Of a stretch of 64,000 bases of DNA, positions 10,108 through 17,870 are shown piece by piece. Position 1 is the first letter of the stretch; each line of letters begins with the position of its first letter. The position numbers and the translations under genes are program-made. The notes under the pieces are model-generated. The model worked only from the letters and a program-made list of their open reading frames with translations. It had not been told where the DNA came from and ran no database searches. Source of the stretch: an uncultured Lachnospiraceae bacterium. GTDB lineage: Bacteria > Bacillota > Clostridia > Lachnospirales > Lachnospiraceae. The DNA is taken from assembly GCA_900539715.1 (NCBI GenBank), contig UQDA01000003.1, forward strand, positions 100,413 to 164,412. Reading direction: 5' to 3'.

Positions 10108-11199
10108 ATGAAAAAATATAAAAGATGGCTGGCAGGATTTTGCGGGATCGTGCTGGCGGGATTTTTGGGCGCCGGGGCGCTGGTCATCTGGGTCGATCCT
10201 TTTTTTCAGTATCACAGACCGTTGGAGGATTTTCCATATCTGGTCGACAATCAGGTCAATCAGAATCCGGGGCTTGCCAAAAATATGGATTATGAAGGAA
10301 TCCTGATAGGTTCATCGATGACTGCCAGTTTTAATACAGACTGGTTTGAGGAGCTTTTGGGTATAAAAACACAGAAGCTTTCCTATAACGGCTCTTATCC
10401 GAAGGACCTTTCCAATATTATGGAGCTGGCATTTCGCGCAAAAGGAGACGGGATAAAGGCGGTGTTTATGGCGGCAGATCAGGGAACTTTTTCGGCAGGG
10501 ACGGAGGAAGTAAAGTTTCCTGTGACAAAATATCTGTATGACGACAATGTTTTGAATGATGTCCAGTACCTGTTCAACAAGGACGTGATACTGAATTATA
10601 TCCTGCGTCCGCTGGCAGACCCGAAGGACGCCTCCGACTGGTCGGAGCTGTATAAGCCATGGTGGACGGATGAGTATTATACAAAGGCAAATGTGCTCAT
10701 GTATTATGAGCAGGCGGAGGAAAAAGAAGAGGCCCTTGCGGCGGACTATTTTAACGAGGCGGTCGAGAAGAACCTTGAGGTCAATATCATTCCTTATATA
10801 GAGGCGCATCCGGAAACGGAATTTTACATTTTTTACCCGCCTTACAGCATTTTGTTCTGGAACGATGCGGTGCGTCAGAAGGAGCTGGATGCGGTCATAG
10901 GGCGGCTGGAGTATATGACGGAACGGCTTTTGCCCTATGAAAATGTGCATATATTCAGTTTTCTGGGAGAAGAGGATATCATCCATAATCTGAACAATTA
11001 TGCGGACTATATCCATTACCATAAAAATGTATGCCGCTACATTACGGAATGCTTTGCGGACGGGGACTGTGAGCTGACAGAGCATGATTATCGGAAAAAA
11101 TTTGCCGATTTAAAAAGGATGGCGCAGGAGCACGATTATGAGTCGATATGGGACGACTGGTATGATGCGCCTCCCAGATACGGGACGGAGGAAGAATAA
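10108..11199 (+). CDS. SGNH-like (AlgJ/DltD-type) membrane-anchored partner of MBOAT
   Basis: An N-terminal helix (about residues 7-29) anchors an extracytoplasmic domain. Block I reads ILIGSSMTASF (nucleophile candidate S69 or S70) and block V reads NYADYIHYH with a DxxH pair at about D300 and H303, so the catalytic triad of an SGNH hydrolase/transferase is present. Such proteins complete the acyl transfer started by an MBOAT. The start at 10108 is preceded by TTGGAGAG at seven or so bases; the longer open frame from 10006 lies inside the MBOAT gene and is rejected. Gap to the next gene is two bases. Confidence 0.82.
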   Translation: MKKYKRWLAGFCGIVLAGFLGAGALVIWVDPFFQYHRPLEDFPYLVDNQVNQNPGLAKNMDYEGILIGSSMTASFNTDWFEELLGIKTQKLSYNGSYPKDLSNIMELAFRAKGDGIKAVFMAADQGTFSAGTEEVKFPVTKYLYDDNVLNDVQYLFNKDVILNYILRPLADPKDASDWSELYKPWWTDEYYTKANVLMYYEQAEEKEEALAADYFNEAVEKNLEVNIIPYIEAHPETEFYIFYPPYSILFWNDAVRQKELDAVIGRLEYMTERLLPYENVHIFSFLGEEDIIHNLNNYADYIHYHKNVCRYITECFADGDCELTEHDYRKKFADLKRMAQEHDYESIWDDWYDAPPRYGTEEE

Positions 11200-11201
11200 C
11201 A

Positions 11202-12275
11202 ATGCTGCATAAAATTTTAGGGGGGCTGTTTGTATTCGGTCTGGTGCCGCTGGGACTGGGAACGGTATGGACAAAAGGAATGAAGCAGAAAAAGGACAAG
11301 CTTGCCCATATTTATCTGGCGGGATTTTTGAGCGAGCTGGCGATTTTTCAGGTCATTGCGGTTCCGGTAATGCTGACGCAGCCTTATGGTATGGAATTTC
11401 TGGTAAAGCTGGCGACGGCGGTGCTGGCGCTGCTTTCTGCCGCGGGGCTTGTGTGGACAGCGGTACGGGAAAAGGCGTTTTTCAAAAAAGGAGTGTGTAT
11501 CAGAGAAGCTTTAAAAAAAAGGGAGCGGAGGATATCAAAGGAATGCGTCCTTTTTTGGATACTGTTTGCGGCAACGCTCCTGTTTCAGCTTTATATGGCG
11601 TACAGCTATGCTTATTTTGACGGGGACGATGCCTATTATGTGGTGGAATCGGTGCTGGCGGACCAGACCGGCGTATTGAACCGTATCCGTCCGTATACGG
11701 GACTGTCCACGAATCCGGATATGCGTCACGCCCTGGCGGCATTCCCGCTCTGGATAGCCTATGTGGCTCGCATGACGGGAATCCATGCGGCAATCGTGGC
11801 ACATACGGTGCTGCCGCTCGTGCTTATTCCGCTTACTTATTATGTGTTTTTCCTGATAGGAAGAAAGCTTTTGGGAGCGTATTCCGTGAAGCTGCCGATT
11901 TTTATGACGCTCGTTTCTTTGATGCAGATTTGGGGGAACAGCTCGATATACACGAATGCGACATTCTTTCTGACGCGTACCTGGCAGGGAAAATCAGTGC
12001 TGGCAAATCTCATCCTGTTGGTGGATTTCTGGCTTTTGCTGGAGATTTTTGACGGGTTTTCTGCAAAAAGGAAAGGGTATTGGGCGCTTCTTGCGGTCGC
12101 AAATGTGACGGCGGCGATGATGACGAGCATGGGGGCGTTTTTGACGGCGCTTGTGATCGGTATCACGGGGATTGTGGCAGCGATACGTTTCAAAAGTCTT
12201 TCCGTGCTCTGGAAGCTGGCGCTGTGCTGTATCCCTAATGTGATTTATCTGGCGCTGCTTTTGTTTTTTCGCTGA
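11202..12275 (+). CDS. DUF6077-like membrane protein, N-terminal part of a split gene
   Basis: The first 357 residues hold about nine hydrophobic helices and the acidic loop YFDGDDAYYVVESVLADQTG after the third or fourth helix, which I recall from DUF6077 proteins (function unknown, single chains of several hundred residues). The frame stops in the middle of a helix (ending LLLFFR), which is unusual for a membrane protein end, and the following gene continues with helices and the expected extracellular C-terminal domain in another frame. This looks like a disrupted gene rather than two native genes. It is the fourth gene of the FkbH-MBOAT operon. Confidence 0.65.
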   Translation: MLHKILGGLFVFGLVPLGLGTVWTKGMKQKKDKLAHIYLAGFLSELAIFQVIAVPVMLTQPYGMEFLVKLATAVLALLSAAGLVWTAVREKAFFKKGVCIREALKKRERRISKECVLFWILFAATLLFQLYMAYSYAYFDGDDAYYVVESVLADQTGVLNRIRPYTGLSTNPDMRHALAAFPLWIAYVARMTGIHAAIVAHTVLPLVLIPLTYYVFFLIGRKLLGAYSVKLPIFMTLVSLMQIWGNSSIYTNATFFLTRTWQGKSVLANLILLVDFWLLLEIFDGFSAKRKGYWALLAVANVTAAMMTSMGAFLTALVIGITGIVAAIRFKSLSVLWKLALCCIPNVIYLALLLFFR

Positions 12276-12324
12276 AAAGGCTTGTACACAAAGTGCCGTT
12301 TCTACGGCGGAATGAGAGGAAGAT

Positions 12325-13089
12325 ATGCAGGATATTTTAACGGTTTTTCGGGATTACTGCGGATCGGGGCTGTATCCCGTGCTGTTTTTGACAGCGCTTA
12401 TTTATCTGCTCGTGACGGAAAAAAGGCGCGGTGTGAGGATCGTTCTGGCAGAATCGGCTCTTGTCATCACAGTATTGTTTTTTCTTCCGTTTACCCGATG
12501 GACGATGGAGCTTTTGGGGGAAGGCGAAACCTATTATCGTCTGCTGTGGCTTTTGCCGATGGCAGTCGTTATCGCCTATGCGGGAGTAAAGATGGTCGGC
12601 AGGCATTACCGGATAGGCTTTGCAGCGCTGGCAGCCGTGGTGATATTGACCGGAAGCTATGTTTATAAAGGGCCGTTTCTTTCAAAGGCACAGAACCGGT
12701 ATCACATCCCGAATTCGGTGATAGCAATCTGTAATGAAATCATGCCCAAAGAGGATGAGGAGCGGGTGTGGGCGGTATTTCCGGAGGAGCTCATCTATTA
12801 TGTGCGTCAGTACACGTCTGAGGTACAGATGCCTTACGGGCGGGAAATGCTCGAACCGTCATGGGAATGGAACTGGGATACCCATCCGATTTATGAAGTG
12901 ATGCGGGAGGACACGATAGACGTAGGGGCGCTTGCGCCGCTTTTGACGGAGTATCATTGTCAGTATGTGATATTCAATAAAAGCATTCCGCTGACCGGCG
13001 AGCCGGAGCAGAATGGATTGACAAAGGTGGCGGATATCGAGGCGTATGAGGTATATCGGAACGAAGCGGTGGAGATTGTGAAGAAATAA
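12325..13089 (+). CDS. DUF6077-like membrane protein, C-terminal part of a split gene
   Basis: A 254-residue product with about four hydrophobic helices (residues 15-120) and a soluble C-terminal domain of about 120 residues, rich in aromatic and acidic residues (for example EPSWEWNWDTHPIYEV). It appears to be the remainder of the protein begun at 11202. Between the parts, the T6 run near 12264-12269 and the GAGAGG at about 12314-12319 are places where one-base and two-base changes would restore a continuous frame. An ATG with GAGG a few bases upstream could still allow separate translation, so a functional two-subunit arrangement cannot be excluded. Followed by a strong terminator. Confidence 0.6.
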   Translation: MQDILTVFRDYCGSGLYPVLFLTALIYLLVTEKRRGVRIVLAESALVITVLFFLPFTRWTMELLGEGETYYRLLWLLPMAVVIAYAGVKMVGRHYRIGFAALAAVVILTGSYVYKGPFLSKAQNRYHIPNSVIAICNEIMPKEDEERVWAVFPEELIYYVRQYTSEVQMPYGREMLEPSWEWNWDTHPIYEVMREDTIDVGALAPLLTEYHCQYVIFNKSIPLTGEPEQNGLTKVADIEAYEVYRNEAVEIVKK

Positions 13090-13090
13090 T

Positions 13091-13116
13091 AAAAAGGCAG
13101 CGCATGCTGCCTTTTT
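13091..13116. terminator. Bidirectional intrinsic terminator
   Basis: A perfect 11-base inverted repeat, AAAAAGGCAGC against GCTGCCTTTTT with a four-base loop, gives a stem with a T-run in either direction. It lies between the end of the plus-strand operon at 13089 and the end of the minus-strand gene at 13130. Confidence 0.92.
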
Positions 13117-13129
13117 ATTCGTCCGCTAT

Positions 13130-14182
13130 TTATTCTTTAAATACACTTGCAAACCGTTCCGCTACCTTTTTTCTTCCTTTCTCATTGAGGTGATATCCGT
13201 TCTCCAGACAGTCGGAGTCCTCTACCGTGATCGCACCGTAGTAGGTGTCGATAAAGGAGATGCCGCTGGAACGGCAGGCATCTACTTCCCAGTTGAGGTA
13301 GTCAACGAGAGTACCGTTGCCGAAATCATCCTTATCGGCATCGGCGGTTTTGCCGTCCGGCGTGGTGAACGTACCGTAGGGCTGCGATACGACATAGATA
13401 CGGATATGAGGAAAATGCTCCTGAAACAGCTCTGCAGCGGCAGTCAGCGCGCCATAGACGGTATTTAAGTTTTTGCGGTTGTTTTCATCATAAACGATGC
13501 GCCCGCCCTTGTAATCCTGAAGGTCATAGAAAATAACGAGGTCATCTACCTTGGAAAGGTCAACGCTTTTTAAGGTTTCGAGGGCGGCAGTGGCAGCTTC
13601 GGAACCCATGCCGGGAACGATGGCGTTCATCAGGTCGAAATTCTGATTGACGAGCGCTGCGGCAACCCAGTAGAGGCTTACGCCGTCCAGCGGATAGTCG
13701 TTTTTATATTCCGTATTTTTCATGGCGATGGAGCTGCCGGGAAAAGCGCCGTTGTAGATGGTGGAATTCGTGGCCTTGGCCATGAGCGCCGCAAGCCCGC
13801 TGCCGCTCCTGTCATCGGAGAGCGGATCATTTCCGAGGGCGAGGATGGTAGTGACGCCGTCATCCTCCCACGCCTCGCGCATCTCAGGCTCGAGCGGCTG
13901 GAGATAGTCCATCAGCTCCACATCGAATTCTGTCGTTGTTTCCGATGGGTCGTAGCCGGTATGCTTGCCGATGTTCCATATGAACAGACGAAGGATGGTA
14001 AACAGCAAAACTGCTGTAAAAACGATCAGAAATATCACATGCCCGCTCGGTCTTTTATCAAAAAAGCTGCCGGATGACTGCCGGGAACGGCGCTTCTTTT
14101 TTCGGGAAGGATTCGGTTTCTTTGCCGCTCCGGCCTTTTTTTTAGGGGGCGCAGTATTCAAATGTTCTTCTTCAGGTCTCAT
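13130..14182 (-). CDS. Membrane-anchored SGNH/GDSL-like protein with atypical active site
   Basis: The first 45 residues are strongly basic and cytoplasmic (many Lys, Arg and Pro), a single helix spans about residues 48-70, and the rest is an extracellular SGNH-like domain. Block I reads LALGNDPLSDDR, where the usual GDS Ser is replaced, and the last block reads ENGYHLNEKG, with His present but Asn three residues before it instead of Asp. The family resemblance is clear, the catalytic competence is not. AGGAGG stands six bases before the ATG. It lies between two polysaccharide-related clusters, so a role in surface-polymer acyl or ester chemistry is possible. Divergent from the EamA-like pair. 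Confidence 0.72.
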   Translation of the reverse strand: MRPEEEHLNTAPPKKKAGAAKKPNPSRKKKRRSRQSSGSFFDKRPSGHVIFLIVFTAVLLFTILRLFIWNIGKHTGYDPSETTTEFDVELMDYLQPLEPEMREAWEDDGVTTILALGNDPLSDDRSGSGLAALMAKATNSTIYNGAFPGSSIAMKNTEYKNDYPLDGVSLYWVAAALVNQNFDLMNAIVPGMGSEAATAALETLKSVDLSKVDDLVIFYDLQDYKGGRIVYDENNRKNLNTVYGALTAAAELFQEHFPHIRIYVVSQPYGTFTTPDGKTADADKDDFGNGTLVDYLNWEVDACRSSGISFIDTYYGAITVEDSDCLENGYHLNEKGRKKVAERFASVFKE

Positions 14183-14321
14183 GAAGTTCCTCCTGTTTCA
14201 AATATCGCTTTACGGGATTATCTTAACATCCGCTGCCGGTACTGTCCAGAAGCATGAAAAAAATTTCAGATTATTTAAGAAAATGTACATAATTTCCGGT
14301 ATTCCTATCCGTTCGGAAAAA

Positions 14322-14330
14322 TGCTATACT
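14322..14330 (+). promoter_or_regulatory. Candidate extended -10 promoter
   Basis: TGC immediately followed by TATACT at 14325-14330 gives an extended -10 element about 45 bases before the ATG at 14374. No good -35 is seen. The 191-base gap between the divergent genes holds nothing else that I recognise. Confidence 0.4.
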
Positions 14331-14373
14331 GACATCATTCGGAATGATAAAGCTTACCGGAATGGAGATTTTT

Positions 14374-14739
14374 ATGAAAAGGAAATTGAATTTCAGGGAT
14401 TTTCTTATCCTTCAGGCAGTTGTGATAGTTTATACGGCGTCGAGTGTGCTGGGAAAGCTGGCGGCGGTTTCTGCGGAAGGGGAGAATGGCTGGGGCTTTC
14501 TGCTTCTTTACGGGGCGGAGATAGGCGTGCTCGGCATATATGCGGTCTTATGGCAGCAGGTGATAAGGAGAGTGGAGCTTTCAGTGGCGTACGCCAACCG
14601 CGCGGTGGCGCTTTTGTGGTCGCTTTTGTGGGCGGTATTTCTGTTCGGTGAAAAAATAACCCCGGCGCAGCTTTTGGGAATCGCGCTCGTTATGATCGGA
14701 ACAGCTGTCATCAACGGCGGAAAGGAGGCGGAAAAATGA
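14374..14739 (+). CDS. Small EamA/SMR-type transporter subunit (first of pair)
   Basis: A 121-residue protein with four hydrophobic helices, the half-size form of the drug/metabolite transporter fold. Conserved-looking features are YANRAVALLWSLLWAVFLFGEK and the last helix LLGIALVMIGTAVI. It overlaps the next gene by four bases (ATGA), and the pair is organised like ArnE/ArnF, the heterodimer that flips an undecaprenyl-linked sugar. I chose the ATG at 14374 because GGAGA lies about seven bases ahead; the longer frame from 14344 has no such site. Nearby glycan genes make a lipid-linked sugar flippase plausible, but a metabolite exporter cannot be ruled out. Confidence 0.75.
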   Translation: MKRKLNFRDFLILQAVVIVYTASSVLGKLAAVSAEGENGWGFLLLYGAEIGVLGIYAVLWQQVIRRVELSVAYANRAVALLWSLLWAVFLFGEKITPAQLLGIALVMIGTAVINGGKEAEK

Positions 14740-15080
14740 ATATCGATCATCACTATCTTTTTCTGGCAGGGTCGGTGCTCGTCGCTTCCGTTTCTCAGGT
14801 GCTGCTGAAAAAAGGAGCCATGAAGGAATATCCGGGATGGCTCAGACAGTATCTGAATCCGTGGGTGATCGGAGGATACCTTCTGATGTTCGGTTCTGTT
14901 TTTTTGAGCATCATGGGACTCAGGGGGCTGGATTTTTTCAACGCTCCCCTGATGGAATCGTTGGGCTATGTGCTCGTCCCGGTATTCGGCGCGGTTTTCT
15001 TTAAAGAAAAGCTGACTGTGCGTAAATTAGTGGGAATAGGCTGCATAGTGCTTGGAATGGTCGTGTTTTACATTGGCTGA
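14736..15080 (+). CDS. Small EamA/SMR-type transporter subunit (second of pair)
   Basis: A 114-residue partner with four helices; it starts within the stop of the preceding gene (ATGA overlap), which usually means coupled synthesis of a heterodimer. The motif SQVLLKKGAM in helix 1 and EKLTVRKLVGIGCIVLG before the last helix are characteristic of EamA/SMR half-transporters. GGAGG precedes the ATG by about eight bases. Its last 54 bases overlap a convergent small gene on the other strand. Confidence 0.75.
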   Translation: MNIDHHYLFLAGSVLVASVSQVLLKKGAMKEYPGWLRQYLNPWVIGGYLLMFGSVFLSIMGLRGLDFFNAPLMESLGYVLVPVFGAVFFKEKLTVRKLVGIGCIVLGMVVFYIG

Positions 15081-15326
15081 GAGTGAAAGCTGGAGCCATT
15101 TTGCATAGTCGCAGGATTTTTTCGGGGCGGCTGTAAAGGCTTCCAGCTGGGCGGGATCGGAAAGGCGCAGACGCAGCTCTTTGCGGTCATCCGGCGGCAT
15201 ATTGACATATTTGAGATAAGAAATTTTTAACTCGGCAAGATGACCTTTGCAGCCGGGACAGTATTTTTTGTGCCCGTTGAGCATATGGATGCGTCGGCAG
15301 TATTTGCAGTAATGAATGTACATCAT
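15027..15326 (-). CDS. Small zinc-ribbon protein of unknown function
   Basis: A 99-residue protein with two CxxC pairs at about residues 7-10 and 23-26 (CKYC and CPGC), spaced as in a zinc ribbon, followed by a helical region (YLKYVNMPPDDRKELRLRLS) without further motifs. AAGGAG lies about nine bases before the ATGATG start on the minus strand, which supports translation. The 3' end runs 54 bases into the convergent EamA-like gene. Short zinc ribbons of this kind often serve as nucleic-acid or protein adaptors, but no function can be assigned. Confidence 0.65.
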   Translation of the reverse strand: MMYIHYCKYCRRIHMLNGHKKYCPGCKGHLAELKISYLKYVNMPPDDRKELRLRLSDPAQLEAFTAAPKKSCDYAKWLQLSLSANVKHDHSKHYAAYSH

Positions 15327-15470
15327 GAGAAAAATCTCCTTTTTGAGTGTTGCTTTTTGTATCTATCCGTTACGATTGTGTCATGAAAAGGGGAAATCTG
15401 CAATGAAAAGCGTTCGACAAAAAGCGCGCGTCAGGGGAGTCGGGACTGGAGAAGATGAGGAGGAACGCCT

Positions 15471-17753
15471 GTGCAGAAGAGGCAGGAAAGTACAAAAAAC
15501 GTTAAAAAACGCACTGTAGGAGGAGCAACTCCCAAAAAGGGAAACGGGGGAGCTGCAAAAAGTAAAAAGTCGAATCCGGCGGGCAAAAGGGAAGATTTTC
15601 TGGATTTTCAGCCTAAGAAACAGGCACCTTCCAAGGCACAGGTACATAATAAAAAGAAAAAGGAATATCAGAACGGCGGCTCAAAAAAGAGCGCTCCTGT
15701 CAGGCCGGCGCGGGAATTTGCCGCGATGGACGCAGTAGTGGCATTTACCGGATTGCTCGTCCTTGTCGTGGCAGTGCTCACGACGGGGATATACCTGAGC
15801 TCTGCGGAAGTGGCGAAGCAGAAGGAGGCCATAGCGGCAGTCGGGAAAAAGCTGGAGCAGGTAGGGACTGCCGGGGAGGAGATTTTGTCCGCAGTGGCAA
15901 GGCAGCGGGAGGAAGCAGAGGACGCGCGGGACGTTTCGGAGGCGGCGCCGATGGAATATGAGGAAAAAGAGCTGGAAACGGATATGGATCTGGCGCTTAA
16001 GATGACCTCAGTGGAAAAGGATCTGAAAATAAAATTTACGAACAGGGAAACGGGAAAGCTTGTGGGAAATCAGGCGTTTACGGTTTCAATTTCGGGGCCG
16101 GTATCAAAGGCGGCGTCGGACGACGATAAGGACGGAATCCTTTATCTGGCGGATATGACGCCGGGAGATTACACAGTAACCGTCACGGGGCCGGACACAG
16201 TAGACGGCGGCAGGGCGGCAGGCGTTTCAGGAAATGTGACCGTAAAGGATAAGATTGTCTACGAGCAGATTGATGTTGCGGATGAAGTAAAAAAAGAATC
16301 GGAGATAAATGCCTCGAAAGAGGATACAGCGGTACACGAACAGGCACCTGCGGCGCCTGCAGATACGGTTGAATGGGCGGAATCAACGCGGACGGAGATC
16401 GTTGAAAACGGCGGGGACGCCTATGAGGAGGTAAAGAAATCGGATATCCCGGCGCCGTCCGCTCAGGCAGCGGCATACGGGAACGCACCGTTTGGAGAAA
16501 GAACAGAAGATGCGGTCTGGTTTTCAAAAGAGGGGGTATCAGGAAATGACGGAGATGGGCAGGATGCTAAAAAAGTAGAGGAACTCCAGATTCCGTCAAG
16601 CTCTATGCTGAAAAGCGGGAGCACGACGACGCTGAGCGTGACGGCAAAGCCGGAGGATGCGGCGGATATTTCCGTAGACTGGAAGGGGACGGAAGGAAGC
16701 GATATCGTAAGCGTGGACGAAAAAGGCGTGATAACGGCGCTGAAGCCGGGGAATGCAATGGTAAAGGCGGTCGCACGTGACGGGAGCGGCATAGAGAGCA
16801 ATCTGTGCGTTGTGATGGTCGTGGAAAATGAAAACGGCGGTCAGGAAACGGAGAGTGGTTCGGAGTCATCAGAGCAGCCGGATGAAAGCCAGAGCGCTTC
16901 GGGAAGCACCCCGTTAAAGGACAGGAACGGAGCAAGGCTTTATTGCAAAGAGGGAGACTCCTACAGAGAGGCGACAGCGGCGGACTATGAGGGACATGAT
17001 GTTTTTTATCGGAAAAAGGAGAGTGTTTCTTATCGCTATACAGGTTGGCAGACAATCGGCGGGAAAAGGTACTTTTATGATAAAAACGGGAATCCCGTGA
17101 CGGGAGACCAGATTATTCAGGGAGTCAAATACAGCTTTCGGGAGGACGGGAGTCTGGACGGCGGAAATGTGATGGGGATCGATATTTCCAAGCATAACGG
17201 CACGGTCGACTGGAATGCGGTAAAAAATGCCGGTGTGGAGTTTGTGATACTGCGCTGCGGCTATAGAGGTTCTGCCAGCGGCGTGCTCGTAGAGGATGAA
17301 AAGTTCAGGACGAATATCAAAGGGGCGACGGCGGCGGGACTGAAGGTCGGAATCTACTTTTTCAGTCAGGCGGTCAATGAAATGGAGGCGGTAGAGGAGG
17401 CATCCCTCACGCTTTCCCTCATAAAAGGCCATAAAATTTCATATCCCGTTTATATTGATGTGGAGGCCGCCAACGGCAGGGCGGACGGATTGAGCGCAGC
17501 GGAACGGACGAAAGTGGTCAAGGCGTTTTGTGAGACGGTCCGGGACAGCGGCTATACGGCGGGCGTATATTCCAACAAAAACTGGTTTGCGGAAAAAATG
17601 GATACGGGGGCGTTCGGAAATTACCGGATATGGCTGGCACAGTATACGGAAAGCCCGACCTATACCGGACGTTATGAAATGTGGCAGTATTCCAGTCGGG
17701 GGACGATACCGGGCATCAAGGGCGATGTGGATCTGAACATCTGCTATCAGTAA
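15471..17753 (+). CDS. Membrane-anchored GH25 lysozyme with Ig-like and wall-binding modules
   Basis: Cleaves the glycan strands of peptidoglycan. The order is: a very basic cytoplasmic tail (residues 1-80), one transmembrane helix (about 87-110), a coiled or linker region, a prealbumin-like beta domain (about 190-275), a second Ig-like (BIG2-type) domain (about 380-445), a choline-binding-like repeat (YTGWQTIGGKRYFYDKNGNP) and a C-terminal GH25 domain. The GH25 signatures are MGIDISKHNG, PVYIDVEA with the acidic catalytic pair, and WQYSSRG. I take the GTG at 15471 as start because AGGAGG (15458-15463) lies seven bases upstream. At 760 aa it is long for the family and anchored rather than secreted. 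Confidence 0.88.
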   Translation: MQKRQESTKNVKKRTVGGATPKKGNGGAAKSKKSNPAGKREDFLDFQPKKQAPSKAQVHNKKKKEYQNGGSKKSAPVRPAREFAAMDAVVAFTGLLVLVVAVLTTGIYLSSAEVAKQKEAIAAVGKKLEQVGTAGEEILSAVARQREEAEDARDVSEAAPMEYEEKELETDMDLALKMTSVEKDLKIKFTNRETGKLVGNQAFTVSISGPVSKAASDDDKDGILYLADMTPGDYTVTVTGPDTVDGGRAAGVSGNVTVKDKIVYEQIDVADEVKKESEINASKEDTAVHEQAPAAPADTVEWAESTRTEIVENGGDAYEEVKKSDIPAPSAQAAAYGNAPFGERTEDAVWFSKEGVSGNDGDGQDAKKVEELQIPSSSMLKSGSTTTLSVTAKPEDAADISVDWKGTEGSDIVSVDEKGVITALKPGNAMVKAVARDGSGIESNLCVVMVVENENGGQETESGSESSEQPDESQSASGSTPLKDRNGARLYCKEGDSYREATAADYEGHDVFYRKKESVSYRYTGWQTIGGKRYFYDKNGNPVTGDQIIQGVKYSFREDGSLDGGNVMGIDISKHNGTVDWNAVKNAGVEFVILRCGYRGSASGVLVEDEKFRTNIKGATAAGLKVGIYFFSQAVNEMEAVEEASLTLSLIKGHKISYPVYIDVEAANGRADGLSAAERTKVVKAFCETVRDSGYTAGVYSNKNWFAEKMDTGAFGNYRIWLAQYTESPTYTGRYEMWQYSSRGTIPGIKGDVDLNICYQ

Positions 17754-17801
17754 TTCCCTTGTTGCTGTTTGCACCGGCCTCAGGCAGGAACGAATTTATA
17801 G

Positions 17802-17830
17802 TTGGAAAAAGGTCGGGATTGTGGTACACT
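17802..17830 (+). promoter_or_regulatory. Candidate sigma-A promoter for the rml/export operon
   Basis: TTGGAA at 17802-17807 and TACACT at 17825-17830 are separated by 17 bases, about 40 bases ahead of the rmlB start. This is the best promoter candidate at the head of the polysaccharide locus. Confidence 0.5.
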
Positions 17831-17870
17831 AAAGAAAATGCAGTTCAGAAGAAAAAGAGGAGAAGAGAAG

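Noticed and set aside
12282..12668. 128-codon frame bridging the gap of the split DUF6077-like gene
   Set aside because: TTG start with no ribosome site and Arg/Ser/Gly-rich out-of-frame sequence; it is a shadow of the C-terminal part.
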